64,000 nucleotides of DNA from positions 114,053 to 178,052 of the forward strand of contig CAWADL010000007.1 of assembly GCA_963780825.1 (NCBI GenBank), read 5' to 3'. Position 1 is the stretch's first letter; each line of letters opens with the position of its first letter. The stretch comes from Roseiarcus sp963780825. Its GTDB lineage: Bacteria; Pseudomonadota; Alphaproteobacteria; Rhizobiales; Beijerinckiaceae. The translations under genes and the position numbers were made by a program. Shown here piece after piece: positions 9,735-19,111 of this stretch. The notes under the pieces were generated by a model that was given only the letters and a program-made list of their open reading frames with translations, had not been told where the DNA came from and did no database searches.

Positions 9735-10144
9735 TGGCGAGGAGCTGCCACTTTGCCAACTCCCTGAATCAGCTGCTCGCGCATGCTTTTTGCAAATGGA
9801 AATTTAGCAAAGTGTCACCGTAACGACGTAGCCATCAGATATTAGTGAATGCAGCTTATAACATGAACATATTTGAGCGCGCGATCTATTTATTCTATTG
9901 TTATTGCTAACGATGCCCAGACTGGTAGGTACAGTGAGATTTCTGATAGAGCGTGCTCCAGAGCAAAGAAAAAAATCGACGACAATAAATTGGCTTGCGG
10001 CGATCATATTTTACGTTTATGTAGTGTATTCGAATTGCGCCCAAATGACCTCTCGGAGATGAGTGTCGCTGAGAAAGTCTCTCGGCGTCAGTTTACTGAT
10101 AATTTGTCTCTTGTTTTAAACGAACGATAAAGGGAGGAAACACG
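9735..10144. other. AT-rich intergenic region before the second sulfatase
   Basis: About 410 bases with clearly lower GC than the flanking genes (for example around 9840-10010). No ORF with a convincing pattern is present. The region ends in AAAGGGAGGAAACACG, a strong ribosome site for the sulfatase at 10145. It probably carries that gene's own promoter, but I could not assign -35/-10 boxes with confidence. Confidence 0.5.
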
Positions 10145-11785
10145 ATGCGGTGCGAAGTTCTTCGCTGGTCGGCGGCTATAGTTGCGACCGGAATCGGATT
10201 GGCCTCGGCGATCCCGGGCGCCATCGCGCAAGAGAAAAAACCAAACATCGTCGTCATCATGGGCGATGACATCGGCATGTGGAACATCGGCGCCTATCAT
10301 CGCGGCATGATGGCCGGGCGAACGCCGAACCTCGACAAGATCGCCAAAGAAGGCATGCTGTTCACCGACTATTACGCCGAGGCGAGCTGCACGGCGGGCC
10401 GCGCGAACTTCATCACCGGCGAATTGCCGATCCGCACCGGCATGACCACGGTCGGTCAGGCCGGCGCGGCGATCGGCATTCCCGCCGAGGCGGTGACCAT
10501 CGCGACCGTGCTCAAGTCGATGGGCTACGCCACCGGCCAGTTCGGCAAGAACCATCTCGGCGACAGGAACGAATTCCTGCCGACCGTGCACGGCTTCGAC
10601 GAATTCTTCGGCTATCTCTATCACCTCGATGCGATGGAAGATCCGGCGCATCCCAACTATCCGCAGAATCTGCTGAATGTCGTCGGCCCGCGCAACATGG
10701 TTCATAGCTGGGCGACCGACGTCGACGACCCCACGGAACATGCCGCGCTGGGGCAAGGTCGGCAAGCAGAAGATCGAGGACGCCGGCCCGCTCTATCCCA
10801 AGCGCATGGAGACGGTGGACGACGAGATTCGCGACCTCGCCCTCAATTTCATCGACAAGGCGAAAAAGGACGGCAAGCCGTTCTTCGTCTGGCTGAATCC
10901 GACGCGCATGCACATCGTGACGCATCTTTCGCCGAAATACGAGGCGCTGCGCAACTCCGAGAACGGCTGGTCAGAAGAAGAGGCCGGCATGGCCCAGCTC
11001 GACGACGACGTCGGCCTGGTGATGAAGAAGCTCAAGGACATCGGCGAGGACGACAATACGCTCGTCCTATTCACGACCGACAACGGCACCGAAGTCTTCA
11101 CCTGGCCCGACGGCGGCCAGACACCGTTCGCGCAGTCGAAGGGAACCGTGCTCGAGGGCGGCTTCCGCGTGCCGGCGCTGCTGCGCTGGCCCGGCCACGT
11201 GCCGGCGGATTCGGTGCAGAACGGCATCTTCTCCGGCCTCGACTGGTTGCCGACCTTCGCCGCCATGGCCGGCAATCCGAACATCACCGACGAATTGCTG
11301 AAGGGCAAGACGATCGGCGACCGCACCTACAAGAACCATCTCGACGGCTACAACCAGCTGGACGCGATCACCGGCAAAGGCCCGTCCAACCGCCACGAGA
11401 TCTTCTATCTCGGCGAAAGCACGATCGGCGCGGTCCGCATCGACGACTACAAGTTCCGCTTCATCGACCAGCCGGACGGGCTGGCTCGGCGACAAGACCC
11501 ACGTCGACGTGCCTTATATCACCAACCTGCGGCTCGATCCGTTCGAGCGCACCGGCTGGCCGAATAACGGGACCAAGGACGGCGCGCCAGCAATATTTCG
11601 ATTGGTTCAAGTACCAGTTCTGGCGCTTCGTGTTCGTCCAGCAGCTGATCGGCAAGGAAATCAAGACCTTCCTCGATTACCCGCCGATGCAGCGCGGCGC
11701 CAGCTTCAATCTCGACGCTGTCAAGGCGGAGATGCAGAATAAGATGCGCGAGGCGGAAAAGGCGTCGCACGGCCCGAGCGACTGA
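10145..11785 (+). CDS. Second arylsulfatase, Sec-exported (frameshifted)
   Basis: This is a paralogue of the upstream sulfatase with nearly the same motif order: MGDDIGMWNIGAYHRG (metal ligands D41-D42), Cys82 in SCTAGRANF (formylglycine site), KNHLGDRNEFLPTVHGFDEF, FTTDNGTEVFTWPDGG and a C-terminal ASFNLDAV shared by both. Instead of a Tat signal it has a 28-residue Sec-type signal ending A-I-A-Q. Frames change near 10735, 11478 and 11588; the joined product is about 545 aa. The ribosome site is very strong. A hairpin terminator follows at 11832. Confidence 0.85.
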   Translation: MRCEVLRWSAAIVATGIGLASAIPGAIAQEKKPNIVVIMGDDIGMWNIGAYHRGMMAGRTPNLDKIAKEGMLFTDYYAEASCTAGRANFITGELPIRTGMTTVGQAGAAIGIPAEAVTIATVLKSMGYATGQFGKNHLGDRNEFLPTVHGFDEFFGYLYHLDAMEDPAHPNYPQNLLNVVGPRNMVHSWATDVDDPTEHAALGQGRQAEDRGRRPALSQAHGDGGRRDSRPRPQFHRQGEKGRQAVLRLAESDAHAHRDASFAEIRGAAQLRERLVRRRGRHGPARRRRRPGDEEAQGHRRGRQYARPIHDRQRHRSLHLARRRPDTVRAVEGNRARGRLPRAGAAALARPRAGGFGAERHLLRPRLVADLRRHGRQSEHHRRIAEGQDDRRPHLQEPSRRLQPAGRDHRQRPVQPPRDLLSRRKHDRRGPHRRLQVPLHRPAGRAGSATRPTSTCLISPTCGSIRSSAPAGRITGPRTARQQYFDWFKYQFWRFVFVQQLIGKEIKTFLDYPPMQRGASFNLDAVKAEMQNKMREAEKASHGPSD

Positions 11786-11831
11786 ACGCCGCTGCGCTTT
11801 ATAGGTGCAACTGGGACGATTGCGTCCTTCT

Positions 11832-11870
11832 CGAACAACCTGCGGACATCCGCAGGTTGTTCGTATTTTG
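11832..11870 (+). terminator. Rho-independent terminator after the sulfatase pair
   Basis: A 14-bp perfect stem CGAACAACCTGCGG / CCGCAGGTTGTTCG with the loop ACAT is followed by TATTTTG. It lies 47 bases after the sulfatase stop. Confidence 0.8.
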
Positions 11871-12052
11871 TCTGCGACCTGATGACGACGGGAACGCGAG
11901 ACGGTGTCTCAGCAGAAGCGTGCGTGCGGGGTTCATAATTGACCGCTTTCGAAAAAGCGGTTGGGAACCGTGGCTGTAAACGTCTATAACATACGTCAGC
12001 TGCGGTCGTCGCGACGGCTCGGGAAGCGGGGCCAACCTCTACAGGAAGCCCA

Positions 12053-12542
12053 ATGATCAGCCTGTCAGATAGCCTCCTGGCCACCGGCGCCACGCTGACC
12101 TTCCACTACACGCACCCGTCGCGTGACGTCGCCATGCAGATCGCCTTGGCGATGCGGCTGGACTTCACCGAACCGTCGCCCCAGAATCTGATGCGCGCAT
12201 CGGTGTTCTTCACCGGCTACGTCAGCAATGGCCAACCGGTGAATTTGCTTTCGTCAGGACGTGCGCAACCGCAATTTCGCGCCAGCGCCGTCTCGGAGGT
12301 TTTGGGCGAATTGATCGCCGACAATTGCGAACTGTCAGCCGTTGTTTCGCAGTTTGATCAGTCAGGCGGCGGCGGCGCGGGGCTCGTTGCGGTGAGCGTT
12401 TTGAAGATTGTCTTCGCGCGGACCGCCGGTGGGCCGCCGATGTATACGCACATCGTGAAGACGTGGCCGGGCGGGCGAAGTCGTCACCGAACAGGAGGCG
12501 AAGGCGACCGCGCTCGCCAACGCGGCGCTGTTCTGCGATTGA
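12053..12542 (+). CDS. Hypothetical protein, about 162 aa (frameshifted)
   Basis: I do not recognise this protein. The ATG follows ACAGGAAGCCC. The frame runs to about 12472, where GGGCGGGCGAAG appears to contain one extra G. Removing it gives a continuation WPGGEVVTEQEAKATALANA and a stop at 12542. There is no signal peptide or membrane segment. The middle contains a Gly-rich turn (SGGGGAG). It sits alone between a terminator and the LOV gene. Confidence 0.5.
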
Positions 12543-12908
12543 CGTGTCGCAGGCTAATGTGGCGGTTACTGCGGGGACGGAGCAGGGTTAGCCGGCTTGC
12601 GCTACCGTGCAGCGAAAAAGCTACTATTGATGTACAGGCTGGCTTAACCCGTCTTTCTGAAGCCTCGGAAGGACCCCGTGACCCAAACTGTCGTGGTCGG
12701 CTTCGATGAAGACGAGCATCGTTGTGTAACCGTTTCGTCCGAGGTCCCCGGTCTCGTCGTTGCAACCGAGACGCAGCGCTCTATTCGCGGCGAAGAGATT
12801 AACCGCGCAATCGATATTATGCCCCGAACTTGCGTAATTCCCACACAAAGTAACAATGGACTTATGTGAAGATACCGTGTACACTGCAGCAGTGTCCTAG
12901 GATGTCGT
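12543..12908. other. Region upstream of the LOV/Kai operon, no confident gene
   Basis: A 63-codon GTG ORF (12678-12869) is present, but its composition is not convincing and I see no homology. The stretch just upstream of the photoreceptor gene (12780-12908) is moderately AT-rich and ends with CTAGGATG, giving AGGA as the likely ribosome site. The promoter of the light/Kai operon is expected here. Confidence 0.45.
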
Positions 12909-15110
12909 TTGGTGATTCGAAAAAATGCTGTGGCAGCCGCCACGTCAGAAACTTCAAGTAGGGCCGTTAATTTTCAGGCTATGGTGCAATTTAGTCCGGC
13001 GGGTATTATTCTTACCGATGCAACTAAGCAAAACAATCCGATTATTTTTGTCAACACCGCTTTCACCATAATTACTGGATTTTCATCTGAAGAAGTTATT
13101 GGAAGAAATTGTCGGTTCCTCCAGGGCCCCGCGACGGATCGACACTCTGTCGCGCAAATTAGAGAAACGCTAAAGTCTGGGGGGCGGATAACGCTTGAAT
13201 TGCTCAACTACCGCAAAAATGGCGAGGAATTCTGGAACGAACTCACGATCAGTCCGGAAGCCGACGCGAATGGCGAGGTGGTCGGATTCGTCGGGATCGT
13301 AAATGACGTCTCCGCTCGGCGGCAGAGCGAAGCGAAGAGTCGCGAACTGGAAACGCGCCTGACGTCGATCATTGAAAACATACCGGGCTATGTATTCCAA
13401 CGCACGTTGAAACCGGACGGCGCGCTCGACATCACCTATTTCAGTCCTTACGTCGCCAACTTGCTCGGCATCCCCGGCGGCCGCCAACGCGCCGCAGACG
13501 AAATCTGGGCGTTTATCCTTCCCGACGATCGCGAGCACCTGCATCGGTGCATCGAACGCTCCGCCGCGGACATGTCGGACTTGTCGGTCGACTTCCGCCT
13601 GAGAACAGCGAACGGCGGTGAGCGTTGGATGCGGACGTATTCCCGACCGCGACATCTCGAATCCGGGGCTATCGTCTGGGATGGAATAGGCCTCGACATC
13701 ACCGCCGAGAGAGTTGCCGAGGAGCGACTTTCGTATCTTGCCTACCACGACCCGTTGACCGGCATGCCCAACCGCTCATTGTTTGACTCTTCCCTCGCGA
13801 AGGCCTTGGACACAAGTCAATCCGACGATCGTCAAATGGCGTTACTGCTCATCGACCTCGACGGATTTCAGGAAGTCAACGATGCAGTTGGACGGCAAAT
13901 CGGGGATGCCGTCTTGCGTGGCTTGTCCAAACGGATCGTCGATTTCGCCGGCCGGCGCGCGGGATACTCGGCTCGTACCGGCGGTGACGAATTCGCGGTG
14001 TTTTTCTCGCCGGAGACGCAGGGCCATCTTCCGAATGACGCTAACGCGCTTTGCCGCGATTTAATGCAGCCGCTCCAAGTCGACGATCGTGCGTTTACGA
14101 TCGAAGCTTGCATCGGCGTCGCCGCTTTTCCATTCGGTTCAACGGCGGAGGAATCCGCGGGGGAGCACAGTGTGTCCGAGCTGATGAAGCGCGCGAATAT
14201 CGCGCTTCACGAAGCGAAACGGGCTGGTCGCGGCATGCACCAGCTCTACTCTTTCGCCGCTGACGACCGCCGTCGGAATCAGACTCTCGTCCGCCAGTCC
14301 CTGCGCGAGGCGATCGATGGCCGCCAGTTCCAACTGCACTATCACCCCTTGGTCGACCTAGCGTCAGGGAAGATTATCGGGGCCGAGGCCCTGATACGGT
14401 GGAGCCATCCAACACTCGGGATGCAGCGGCCCGACATCTTTATTCCCTTGGCCGAGAAGACCGGGTTGATAATACCCATAGGCGCATGGGTTATGGAAGA
14501 GGCGATGCGGCAGGCGGTGGATTGGGCGCGACGTCACGCCAATGTCCCCAAGATCGCGATCAACGTTTCCGGCGTCCAACTGCTACATCCGGGCTTTCTC
14601 GACACGATCGAGGGTGCGCTCGCGCGGACCGGCGCGAAGGCGAGCCAGCTTGAAATAGAGCTGACTGAGGGCTTCATGATCGAAGCGTCCCCGGTCGTGC
14701 TCAACGTTCTGAACGCGCTTAAGAGGATGGGATTCACGCTTGCGGTCGACGACTTCGGCACCGGTTACGCATCGTTTCGCCATTTGCGTGATCTGCCTGT
14801 CGACAAGCTGAAGATCGATCAGACTTTCGTTCGACAGATGGTCGTCGATTCGAGTGACGCATCCATTATCCGCGCGATCATAGCGCTCGCGAAAAGTCTC
14901 GAACTGGAGGTCGTGGCGGAGGGCATAGAGGATATCATTCAGCGCAACTTCCTTCGTGACGAGGGCTGCAAGATCGGACAGGGTTATTTGTTCAGCCTTC
15001 CGCTGACCGCCGAGGATTTCGTCTATCTGTTGGACCTCGGCGTCACTCTGCCCATGGGAGCGCCGCCGGAACCGTCCGCGGTCGCCGAACGCAATGCGGA
15101 TCACAAATGA
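12909..15110 (+). CDS. LOV-PAS-GGDEF-EAL photoreceptor and c-di-GMP enzyme
   Basis: Length is 733 aa. The LOV domain (about residues 22-135) has the flavin-adduct motif GRNCRFLQGPATD with Cys68, then LLNYRKNGEEFWNEL. The terminal strand is F-V-G-I-V-N-D, with Val where LOV proteins normally carry the signalling Gln. A second PAS (about 145-275) follows. The GGDEF domain has intact RTGGDEF (358-362) and IDLDGFQEVND, with G-R-Q-I-G-D in place of the usual G-H; no RxxD I-site is visible. The EAL domain has E493-A-L, INVSGVQL, ELTEG, DDFGTGYASF, KIDQTF and VVAEGIED, so phosphodiesterase residues look complete. It is cytosolic. The start is TTG 12909 or GTG 12912. The stop overlaps the kaiC ATG. 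Confidence 0.92.
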   Translation: MVIRKNAVAAATSETSSRAVNFQAMVQFSPAGIILTDATKQNNPIIFVNTAFTIITGFSSEEVIGRNCRFLQGPATDRHSVAQIRETLKSGGRITLELLNYRKNGEEFWNELTISPEADANGEVVGFVGIVNDVSARRQSEAKSRELETRLTSIIENIPGYVFQRTLKPDGALDITYFSPYVANLLGIPGGRQRAADEIWAFILPDDREHLHRCIERSAADMSDLSVDFRLRTANGGERWMRTYSRPRHLESGAIVWDGIGLDITAERVAEERLSYLAYHDPLTGMPNRSLFDSSLAKALDTSQSDDRQMALLLIDLDGFQEVNDAVGRQIGDAVLRGLSKRIVDFAGRRAGYSARTGGDEFAVFFSPETQGHLPNDANALCRDLMQPLQVDDRAFTIEACIGVAAFPFGSTAEESAGEHSVSELMKRANIALHEAKRAGRGMHQLYSFAADDRRRNQTLVRQSLREAIDGRQFQLHYHPLVDLASGKIIGAEALIRWSHPTLGMQRPDIFIPLAEKTGLIIPIGAWVMEEAMRQAVDWARRHANVPKIAINVSGVQLLHPGFLDTIEGALARTGAKASQLEIELTEGFMIEASPVVLNVLNALKRMGFTLAVDDFGTGYASFRHLRDLPVDKLKIDQTFVRQMVVDSSDASIIRAIIALAKSLELEVVAEGIEDIIQRNFLRDEGCKIGQGYLFSLPLTAEDFVYLLDLGVTLPMGAPPEPSAVAERNADHK

Positions 15111-16883
15111 CCCAGACATCAACGCACCTCACGCGCCTCGCCGAAGACCACCACGTTTGGCGCTTTAAAACCGGCGCGCCGCCATGCGATCGAAAAAAGG
15201 GCGACTGGCATTCCCGGTTTTGACGACCTCGCCGAGGGCGGCCTCCCCGTGGGTGGTATCACCGCGATCGTGGGCGACCCTGGTTCGGGCAAAACGGTGT
15301 TTGCGCTTCAGACTCTCGTCACCGGTTTTCGCCAAAGGGGCGAGCGGGCCATATTGGTGTTGTTTGAGGAGCAGCCGGACCAAATCCGGCGTAATTTTGC
15401 GTCGTTCGATTGGAAGTTCTCCGAAATCGGCGACGACGACATTCGCATGATTGACGCGCAGCTTCCGCTTGACGCGATCCGCTCGGGCGTATTTGATTTT
15501 TCGGCGCTCCTCGCCATTCTATCGACGCACATAGCGGAATCAGGAGCTCGCAACATCGCGTTCGACGGAATCGACATCCTGCTCGGCGTATTGAACGACG
15601 AGATGCTGGAGCGTCAGGAAATCGTGCGCCTTCGCAGATGGGTTCGAGACGAGGGCGTGACCGCCGTGCTCACCGTCAAAGACCACGGCGCGACCACGCC
15701 GGAATTTCATCGCGCGGACTTCCTTCAATACATGACCGACTGCGTCGTCGTTTTCGATGGCTTTGTGACCGCTTCCGCTTACTCTCGAACCGTGAGGATC
15801 GCGAAATACCGCGGCTCAGGATTTGCGGCGAATCCCATGCCGTTCGTCATTGGAGTCTCCGGCCTGGAGGTTGTGGGATGCAGCGGAAAGCGCCTTAGCC
15901 ATCCGGTCTCCGCCGAACGCGTGTCGAGCGGTGTTCCCCGCCTCGACGATAGGCTCGATGGCGGCTACCTCAGAGGCAGTTGCACATTGGTTTCGGGCGC
16001 GCCTGGAACCTCCAAGACCAGTCTCGCCGCCAGTTTTCTGATTGCCGCCTGTCAGAGAGGTTGCCGGTCCCTGTTTGTCAGCTTTGACGAGAGCGGCGCG
16101 CAGATCGTCTCAAATATGAAGTCTATCGGACTCGATCTTGATGTTTACGTCCAGTCTGGACTTCTGGTCATAGAAGCGTTGCAGTCAAGCAGTCGAAGCC
16201 CCGAAGAACACTACGTGACCATCCGAGAGATGTTGGATCGACAACGCCCGGAATTCATGGTCATCGATCCATTGTCCGCCTTGTTGAAGAAGGATCTGCC
16301 CTTCGCGGAGATGGTCTGCGAACGAATTCTGGAACAAGCGAAGTCCTCGGGAATCACGGTGGTCTGCACTTCGTTGCTCGTGAAACTCGGCTCCGCCGAC
16401 GAGTTGTCGGCAAGCCATGTATCCACGATCGCGGATACGTGGCTCCACGTCTCCTATCATGCGCGCCAGGGCGAACGGAATCGCGCGATCACTATCGTCA
16501 AGTCGCGCGGCACCGCCCACTCCAATCAAGTCTGCGAAATGATCTTGGGCTCCAGGGGCATCGAGATCGCCGACAGCTACACAGCCGAGGGCGACGTATT
16601 GATGGGGTCTGCGCGGTTGCAGAAGCAAGCTAACGATCGTCGCCAACATATTCAGCAGGAAATAGACGAAAAGAGCAGACGCCTCGAGCTCGACAAGAAC
16701 GTGGCTGAACTCAAGTCGATCGCCGCGAGGGCCGCGCAAGATTTGGAATGGAAGGAGCGCGAGGTGAGGCTCTTCGAACTCGATCAGGAGATGATGCGCG
16801 AAGCCGAGCAAGGCGATGCCGATGATCGCATCGCCTTTAGGACCGACCAATCAGGACGTGGCGCGCGCGAGGCCGCCGAATGA
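15107..16883 (+). CDS. kaiC: KaiC-family two-domain ATPase/autokinase (one frameshift)
   Basis: The ATG at 15107 overlaps the stop of the photoreceptor gene (ATGA). The frame shifts once within about 40 codons (probably in CTTTAAAACC near 15170) and is then open to 16883. The CI domain has GDPGSGKT and a paired-Glu F-E-E-Q. The CII domain has GAPGTSKTS and F-D-E-S (catalytic Glu pair as Asp-Glu). SASHVSTIADTW aligns with the KaiC segment holding the autophosphorylated Ser431-Thr432 pair, and both residues are kept. The C-terminal 100 residues form a charged coiled coil (about 16600-16880) instead of the short KaiC tail. It probably hydrolyses ATP as a hexamer. The kaiB gene starts within its stop. 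Confidence 0.9.
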
Positions 16884-17218
16884 CGTCTTCAAGCGAACTC
16901 GCCGCTGCTGGAGAGGATTCGGTCGGCTCGGGTTATACTCGACCGAGTGCCGAGGCGCCCCAGTTGCGACTTTATATCGCGCGCTCCACGCCCAATAGCG
17001 TGCGCGCGGAGCAAAATCTCGGCGCTGTCTTAGCCTCGTTAGGCGCTAACCGCGCCCATCTCGTCCCGGAAATTATTGATGTGTTCGCAAACGGCAAGCG
17101 AGCGGTCAACGATGGCGTCATCGTCACTCCCACCTTCGTCGTGCTCCGCGGCGACAAACGTTACACGCTTGTTGGAGACTTAAGCGACGTCTCGCAATTG
17201 AAGGCGCTACTGGAATGA
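16880..17218 (+). CDS. kaiB: KaiB-family protein
   Basis: Length is 112 aa. After a 28-residue Ser/Gly-rich extension the thioredoxin-like KaiB domain reads LRLYIARSTPNSVRAEQNL, then EIIDVFANG, VIVTPTFVV and LVGDLSD, matching KaiB's LxLYVAGxTPxSxxAxxNL, VIDxxxxP, ATPTL and IGDLS. KaiB is the fold-switching partner that binds phosphorylated KaiC. The ATG overlaps the kaiC stop (ATGA), so all three genes of the unit are translationally coupled. No kaiA is present, as usual outside cyanobacteria. No clear terminator follows. Confidence 0.9.
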   Translation: MTSSSELAAAGEDSVGSGYTRPSAEAPQLRLYIARSTPNSVRAEQNLGAVLASLGANRAHLVPEIIDVFANGKRAVNDGVIVTPTFVVLRGDKRYTLVGDLSDVSQLKALLE

Positions 17219-17375
17219 GCTTTTCGTTCCATCGACGCCTGGTATAAAACGGCGCGGCGCAACGACTATCTACTGAACTGCTGTTCACAGTCGGAGTGCG
17301 GTTTATTTGTTGAAGTACGAATTGCGCTACTTCTCAAGGACCGCTGCAATCCCATCCGCCACTCTCAAAGTCGAT

Positions 17376-17969
17376 TCACATCCCCTCAATCTCGCTCGCC
17401 CGCCGCATCGGCCAAAACCCCCCCGCCGAGCGCACCCCGAACCACTCCTCGCCTTCGTGCACCGCCGTCTCGCCCATCTCGACGAGATCGTAGAACAGCG
17501 CCCGCTTCACCAGCGCCCACAGCTCGCCCCGCACCCGCACATAGGGCTTCACCCCCTCCGCCGCGCCGGTCTCGAATCGCAGCGGATGCTCGGCGTCGAC
17601 CCAGACGAAATCGTCGACCTGCGTGCGAAACCCGATCCGCCCCGCCTCGCGAAACATCTCGACAGCCAGGAACGGCGCGTCGTCGACCTTGATGCCGACC
17701 CGCTCGACCGGCGTGACCAGCACGTAGCGATCCGGGTCCTTGCGCAGGATGGACGAGAACAATTTCACCAGCGGCGCGCGGCCGATCGGCGAGCCGAGGT
17801 AGAACCAGGTGCCGTCGGCGGCGATGCGCATGTCGATGTCGCCGCAGAACGGCGGATTCCACAGATGCACCGGCGGCGGGCCGCGCTTGCGCGGCGGCTT
17901 GCGCTTCGCCGAGGCCGGCCACCGCTTGTCGGGAGCGCGAATGTTTTCGTTTTGCGACACGGCCGCCAT
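17376..17969 (-). CDS. DUF1285-domain protein
   Basis: About 197 aa. The motif order matches DUF1285 (PF06938): CGDIDMRIAADGTWFYLGSP near the N-terminus, KDPDRYVLVTPVER, GIKVDDAPFLAVEM and a C-terminal RALFYDLVE. Function is unknown. ATG 17969 (M-A-A-V-S) follows GAG; an upstream ATG at 17993 has no ribosome site. It is divergent from moxR. In related genomes it normally sits next to the CoA pyrophosphatase gene, here 14 kb away in the same orientation. Confidence 0.85.
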   Translation of the reverse strand: MAAVSQNENIRAPDKRWPASAKRKPPRKRGPPPVHLWNPPFCGDIDMRIAADGTWFYLGSPIGRAPLVKLFSSILRKDPDRYVLVTPVERVGIKVDDAPFLAVEMFREAGRIGFRTQVDDFVWVDAEHPLRFETGAAEGVKPYVRVRGELWALVKRALFYDLVEMGETAVHEGEEWFGVRSAGGFWPMRRASEIEGM

Positions 17970-18107
17970 AATCTCGCGTGGATTGCATTGCAAACGCCGA
18001 TGGACGGCTCGACAGATGCATGCGAGATCCCTAATCTAGGGTGACGCCAAGCTGTCCTGGAAACCAGATTCGCGAGCGCTCCGATAAACGCCTCGCGACG
18101 GGAGATC

Positions 18108-19109
18108 ATGATGCCGGTCACCGAATTCGACGCCGCGGTCGCCAAATCGGCGGAGGCGACGCTCGATCGCATCCGCGCCGCCCGCGCCGCCATCGGCGCC
18201 GTCATTTTCGGCCAGGAGAAGGTGGTCGAGCAGACGCTGACCACGCTGCTTTCGGGCGGCCACGGACTGTTGATCGGCGTGCCCGGCCTCGCCAAGACCA
18301 AGCTGGTCGAAACGCTGGGCATCGTGCTCGGCCTCGACGCGCTGCGCATCCAGTTCACGCCCGACCTGATGCCCTCCGACATTCTCGGCTCGGAAGTGAT
18401 GGAGGAGGGGCAGGACGGCCGGCGCTCCTTCCGCTTCATCCAGGGGCCGATCTTCGCGCAGCTGCTGATGGCCGACGAGATCAACCGCGCCAGCCCGCGC
18501 ACCCAGTCGGCGCTGCTGCAGGCGATGCAGGAGCGGCACGTGACGGTCGCCGGCGAGCGCCACGATCTGCCGGCGCCGTTCCATGTGCTGGCGACGCAGA
18601 ACCCGCTCGAGCAGGAAGGCGCCTATCCGCTGCCCGAGGCGCAGCTCGACCGCTTCCTCATGCAGATCGACGTCGGCTATCCCGACCGCGCGGCGGAAAA
18701 GCGCGTGCTGATCGAGACCACCGGCGTCGCCGAGACCAAGCCGAAGGCCGCGATGACGGCCGAGGATCTGATGGCGGCGCAGCGGCTGGTGCGCGCGGCG
18801 CCGATCGGCGAGAGCGTCGTCGAGGCGATCCTCGATCTCGTGCGCGCGGCGCGGCCCGGGCGAAGGCGATCCGGAGCTGACCAAGCCGATCGCCTGGGGG
18901 CCGGGCCCGCGCGCGGCGCAGGCGCTGATGCTGGCGGCCCGCGCCCGCGCGCTGATCGACGGCCGGCTCGCGCCGTCGCGCGACGACGTCGTGGCGCTGG
19001 CCGAGCCGGTGCTGAAGCACCGCATGGCGCTGACCTTCCCGCGCGCGCCGAAGGGCGAGACGGTCGTCGGGCGTGGTCGGCCCGGCTCGTCGCCAAATAC
19101 GTGCGCTGA
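18108..19109 (+). CDS. MoxR-family AAA ATPase (frameshifted)
   Basis: This is a MoxR-type chaperone ATPase of the MoxR/DUF58/BatA module. Walker A is GVPGLAKTKLVE (residue about 57), Walker B LLMADEINRASPRTQ, sensor FHVLATQNPLEQEGAYPLPE. An extra G near 18857 moves the frame; two more bases near 19067 return it to the original one, which ends ARLVAKYVR at 19109. The corrected product is about 333 aa, normal for the family. The start follows GGGAGATC. The next gene begins 3 bases downstream. Confidence 0.88.
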   Translation: MMPVTEFDAAVAKSAEATLDRIRAARAAIGAVIFGQEKVVEQTLTTLLSGGHGLLIGVPGLAKTKLVETLGIVLGLDALRIQFTPDLMPSDILGSEVMEEGQDGRRSFRFIQGPIFAQLLMADEINRASPRTQSALLQAMQERHVTVAGERHDLPAPFHVLATQNPLEQEGAYPLPEAQLDRFLMQIDVGYPDRAAEKRVLIETTGVAETKPKAAMTAEDLMAAQRLVRAAPIGESVVEAILDLVRAARPGRRRSGADQADRLGAGPARGAGADAGGPRPRADRRPARAVARRRRGAGRAGAEAPHGADLPARAEGRDGRRAWSARLVAKYVR

Positions 19110-19111
19110 CC

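Noticed and set aside
9873..10130. An 85-codon ORF upstream of the second sulfatase
   Set aside because: AT-rich intergenic DNA, no good ribosome site, no family resemblance.
12678..12869. A 63-codon GTG ORF upstream of the LOV gene
   Set aside because: Weak start context and no recognisable similarity; kept only as a comment.
17219..17375. Possible kaiA or small third Kai component after kaiB
   Set aside because: Only 157 bases with no usable frame before the DUF1285 stop.
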